Origin: Pegea sp. RAD2-039
Taxonomy: Eukaryota > Chordata > Thaliacea > Salpida > Salpidae
Reading direction: 5' to 3'
DNA: 64,000 bases
NCBI GenBank assembly: GCA_034620365.1
Contig: JAQGEQ010000240.1
Span: forward strand, 186,001-250,000
Part shown: piece by piece, positions 60,571 to 64,000 of the stretch
Position numbering within the stretch: position 1 is the stretch's first letter
Layout of the letters: each line of letters opens with the position of its first letter
The notes under the pieces: generated by a model
Seen by the model: the letters and a program-made list of their open reading frames with translations, nothing else
Told to the model about the DNA's origin: nothing
Database searches by the model: none
Position numbers and translations under genes: made by a program

Positions 60571-61704
60571 ACAAGATTCTCTTGTACTTTTACTTTCTTA
60601 AGTAAATAAACTAAATCTGCAATCAAACCAGATATAATAGAGAATATTTGAACATTCAGATACAACAAACAGTGTTTGGTAAAGAATAATTGCATCAAAT
60701 ATATCTACTTCATCTTCTTTAGATTTCGAGGTTGCCGAAGATCCTCCTTTTAAATAGAATTCATGTAAACCAATCAAAAGTATCAAACTTCTATTTCTTT
60801 GTTTTTTGCAACTGAAGAAGAGACTATTAAATCACAAGGAACCAAAAATACTAGATGAAAGTCTTCCACATATTTTCAAGTCTCTGGTCAATTTCTCCTT
60901 CTCTTTGTCATGAGTTCATAAAATTCTTCTTGGAATTTATCCAGGGCATTAAGGAAGACCTTTTTTGTCTCATTTACACATAAATCTTCCTATATATTTA
61001 CTAAGAGAGAAGGAGTACAAGAGTACGGAGGAAAAGCGGAGATTGTGGGCAGACAATCAGTTGATCTTGAAGCTTCTGCTTGTCCATGAACAGCTTTCGA
61101 GTAAGAATTTTCTGCAGTGATTTCATGATTTTGGATTCCGGGAACTTTTTAAAAGTAAAAAGAATGTTAAAAATCAGAAATAGCACTTTTATTAGAAATC
61201 ATCTATTACCTTAACCCACAGCATTCTTAGCAAATAATGACATTTTAGGAGCAATACGGATTTTACTATTTTTTCCACCAATAAAGGATAGAGAATAATA
61301 AAAGCATAAATACTTTACCAAACTTAGGCAGACAAGGTCAAGAACATCAGAAGAAAAGATTCAGGTGACTACTATAAAAATTGAGTTACTGCTTCATCTA
61401 TTGGGTAAACTTAAATTTAGTAAAAGCAACGATTACAAAAGGTGGAAAGTTTTAGTAGTGAAAGAAAAACGTTTAAAAGTTTGAAATTAAAAAAAAATTT
61501 CAGCACATAAATACTAGTGACTAGAATTTCAAAGTTTTATAGATTTGTTTTTAGTTTCATTTTCAACCGACTCTAGATTGGAGTTAGTCAATTTTTTCAT
61601 TGTGAATTTCCAGTTGCGGGCATATTGTTCCAATCATATTGTTGGTGGTATAGAAGTTACTAAATAGTTGAATTTTGCAAGCTCTTAAGAAGAATTGTAT
61701 TTTA
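60571..61704 (-). other. Unrecognised coding-like fragments on the minus strand
   Basis: Open frames at 60598-60786 and 61001-61186 (minus), with a further stretch between them (about 60890-60985) that reads NETKKVFLNALDKFQEEFYE in another frame. Composition and lack of low complexity suggest former coding sequence, but I recognise no family and the frames are interrupted. They could be exons of an unknown gene or an old transposon. Confidence 0.3.
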
Positions 61705-61785
61705 ATTATTTATATATTTATTACAGTAAACGCGAAGGAAGGTGCCTGAAGAGAGCACCTCTCGCTAACACACATTCTTCGTTTA
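61705..61785 (-). mobile_element. LINE or SINE 3' tail fragment
   Basis: About 80 bases with the family 3' end on the minus strand: GAATGTGTGTTAGCGAGAGG, hairpin, GCACCTTCCTTCGCGTTTAC and a tail of TTTATATATTT type. It is too short to tell whether the donor was the LINE or the SINE. Confidence 0.8.
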
Positions 61786-62906
61786 TAGTTGATGTTGTAT
61801 CAGCTTGGTAATGGGTTTTTAAAAAAGTTCTACGCTATTAGTGTTTCGAATAAAGTTAGAAACAATTTGTGAAAGTATACCATATAAGGAAGTAAGGCGA
61901 ACAAATCAGGCAGATTTTGGCAAATGGCACATGTGCTAATTGATACATATATGACTCATATGTGAGTTGATGTAGTACTTAAGGTTAAACAAATTTAATC
62001 GCTAAAAAATTAATTGATGAAATCACCAAAAATTCCTTGTAAATTTTAATTTTCTTTGTTACTTAAAGTACTTGCTTAAAAAAATAGAGTACGCCAAAAT
62101 ATGGTTAAATTAAAGTTATTCAATGTAGCTTGAAGTTTTTTTCGTTTTTAGATTTTACATTCTTGGATATTTTAATTCCAATAAAGTTGTGCAGAACTAT
62201 TTACTAATATTTTTTGGGTTTTTACCCTAAAACTCGTCAAGAAGAATATTATTAGCATCATAAGACTTATAATATAAGCTGAGTTATTTTGAATTTAAAA
62301 AGTTCACGTAAGTACAAGCAATTTGTTTATTAAATCTAGGTTGGTAATTTTTTATCAATATTATTTAGTTTTCAAATCATAAAAACAAAACTGAAAAGGA
62401 AATAATTTTTATATTTATCTGCTTTCCGTATTATAATTCATATTTTTCATATTTGTTTTAATAACGAAACTTATTTCAAAGATATTATCTAATGAAAGGT
62501 CTTATGATTAATAAAGTAACTGAAAACTATTATGAAAGTTTTTACTATAAAAACATAACCAAAGTAGTTCAGTTTGTTTGGTAGGCTAACAATTAAATAT
62601 TTGTTCTAGATCTAATTAGAATTTATTATTGTTTGTTTTTTCATTGAGTGAAAATTTATTTGGTTTATTCAGGTAAACTTTCCCATTTTGGATAATTTCA
62701 ACAATTCAGTTAAAAAACAATAAGTTTTAACTATCTAATTAAAAAAATTTCGAATAAAGAGATTATTTTCATCTTTGAATTACTACAAAAATGTATAAAA
62801 TTCCGTTTAAATTTACCTTTTAAATTCAAATAAATTATTCGTTACTAGTCATTTTCGCTAAGCAGCGCTAGATATTTTTGTTATGTGTACTTGGTAGCGA
62901 GAAACC
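61786..62906. other. Intergenic, upstream of the GLUT gene
   Basis: AT-rich, no gene seen. Its right end holds the promoter of the sugar-transporter gene. Confidence 0.5.
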
Positions 62907-62915
62907 TATATAAAG
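62907..62915 (+). promoter_or_regulatory. TATA box of the GLUT gene
   Basis: TATATAAAG lies in a locally more GC-rich stretch, about 55 bases before the ATG at 62970. A start site about 25-30 bases downstream, near ACATCAATTAAATC, would leave a short 5' leader of roughly 30 bases. This is an inference from spacing. Confidence 0.65.
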
Positions 62916-62969
62916 TGACTTTCATTCCAGACATCAATTAAATCTATTATTTTAACTCAGAAAGGAAAT

Positions 62970-64000
62970 ATGGGAAATCCTGGTCTAGTTTCAGAAAATG
63001 TAAGTAATTTTTTATGTTAATTATGATAAATGCAGTTTTTAGATTAAATTTATTTTTAGTATGTATTTATTTTTTTGTCAATTTATGAGATTTGTTTTAT
63101 TAGTCTAAAAAATTTATTCTAAATCATTAATTTTATAATAATTCAATTTTACCTTTTATCTAACTAATGAAAGCATTATGTGAAGGTTAATAATTTTATA
63201 AAGATTGTTATTTAAATCAGTTAAATTTATTATTAATTTTTTGAACAATTAACAATTTTGAACTCTTAATAAATAGGATAGAATTATTTATAAATTATTT
63301 TTAGATAATTATTTCTGATTCTAACTGAATTATAAAAGTCTAGTTTAATACATTTGTTTTATCTTCTACAACTATGGTTTGTTTAAAAGTAATGGACTAG
63401 TTTCATAAAAATATTTTTGTTTTTAGAAACCTACTGCTACATTCTCCTTGATTATAGGAGTTGTAATGTCAGTTATTGGCTCTTCGTTTCAATATGGTTA
63501 TAATATTGCTGTAATGAATGCACCAAAATCAGTGAGTCAAAATTTAATAAAAAATGTTTGAAAATTTATCTGATTTTTTTAACCAGGATATTCAAGATTT
63601 CTTCTTCAATTGTAATTCAACAGATAACTTTGATGCGAATGAAAAAGATAACTGTACTGTAAGTTGGTAATCACAAATATATACTCAAAAATTCAATATC
63701 TTTATTTGCAGGAAAGTTATAGAAATTATAGAGACAATATGTATGCTGTTGCTGTAGCTGTTTTTGCTTTTTCTGGTATGGTTGGATCATTACTTGTTGG
63801 CGCATTTGTTAATAAACTTGGAAGGTTTGTATTAAACTATTTGATAAAGTTTGAAACTTATATATTTTTTGATATCAGGAGAGGCGGCCTTTTGGTGAAC
63901 AACATTTTCTCATTACTTGGGGCAATATTTCTTGGAGTTTCAAAAACTGCAAATAGTTTTGCTCTTATTATTGTTGGTCGATTTTTTATTGGAGTATTTT
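62970..64000 (+). CDS. Facilitative sugar transporter, GLUT/SLC2A family (5' part, runs off window)
   Basis: Plasma-membrane hexose uniporter of the major facilitator superfamily. Exons seen: 62970-62999, 63427-63531, 63587-63658, 63712-63824 and 63879 to the window end. The start MGNPGLVSEN gives a short cytoplasmic N-terminus. TM1 is FSLIIGVVMSVIGSSFQYGY followed by the class-typical YNIAVMNAP. The first outside loop carries an N-glycosylation site (NCNST). TM2 is YAVAVAVFAFSGMVGSLLVG, followed by the MFS loop motif NKLGRRGGLL. The visible part ends in TM4 with IIVGRFFIGVF, the GLUT GRF-type motif. The pattern fits the class I/II GLUT group; substrate cannot be decided without the C-terminal half. 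A TATA box lies just upstream. Confidence 0.93.

Overview
The window is AT-rich genomic DNA from an animal. The genes are split by many short GT-AG introns and encode families typical of metazoans: integrin beta, an M13 metallopeptidase, TSP1/EGF matrix protein, an IL-17-receptor-like SEFIR protein and a GLUT sugar transporter. The DNA between genes is seeded with copies of one CR1-like LINE. Nothing bacterial or viral is present as a working unit. I cannot name the species; a non-vertebrate animal (sponge, cnidarian, placozoan or tunicate type genome) fits best.

Layout: 440-4451 (+) integrin beta, about 16 exons, with a 22-bp minisatellite in its last long intron. 6056-6820 LINE 3' fragment. 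7677-8618 (+) intronless JMJD7-type JmjC hydroxylase. 9970-16339 (+) M13 (neprilysin/ECE-like) peptidase in 21 exons. 16834-18684 (-) intronless TMEM8/PGAP6-like membrane protein. 19560-22800 two LINE remnants around a small unrelated repeat. 23292-31032 (+) secreted protein with TSP1 repeats and 22 calcium-binding EGF repeats, one EGF per phase-1 exon. 31280-31759 degenerate gag fragment. 31823-35795 (-) the best LINE copy, with a 21-bp target-site duplication. 37681-39830 (-) amidase (FAAH2-like), seven exons. 40868-41036 (-) tRNA-derived SINE sharing the LINE tail. 41985-44370 (+) LINE. 45636-46217 (-) membrane RING protein. 47480-49680 eroded LTR-retrotransposon-like sequence. 51914-55559 (-) IL-17-receptor-like gene in seven exons. 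56750-60570 (-) decayed LINE. 62970-64000 (+) first five exons of a GLUT/SLC2A transporter, running off the window.

The exon models were built by hand from splice sites. Intron phases are consistent throughout the M13, integrin, TSP1/EGF, amidase and SEFIR genes, which is strong support for them. The host genes are unrelated neighbours rather than a pathway cluster. The mobile-element story is the most connected one: an autonomous LINE, internally deleted derivatives, 3' tail-only copies, and a tRNA-SINE that carries the LINE's 3' hairpin.
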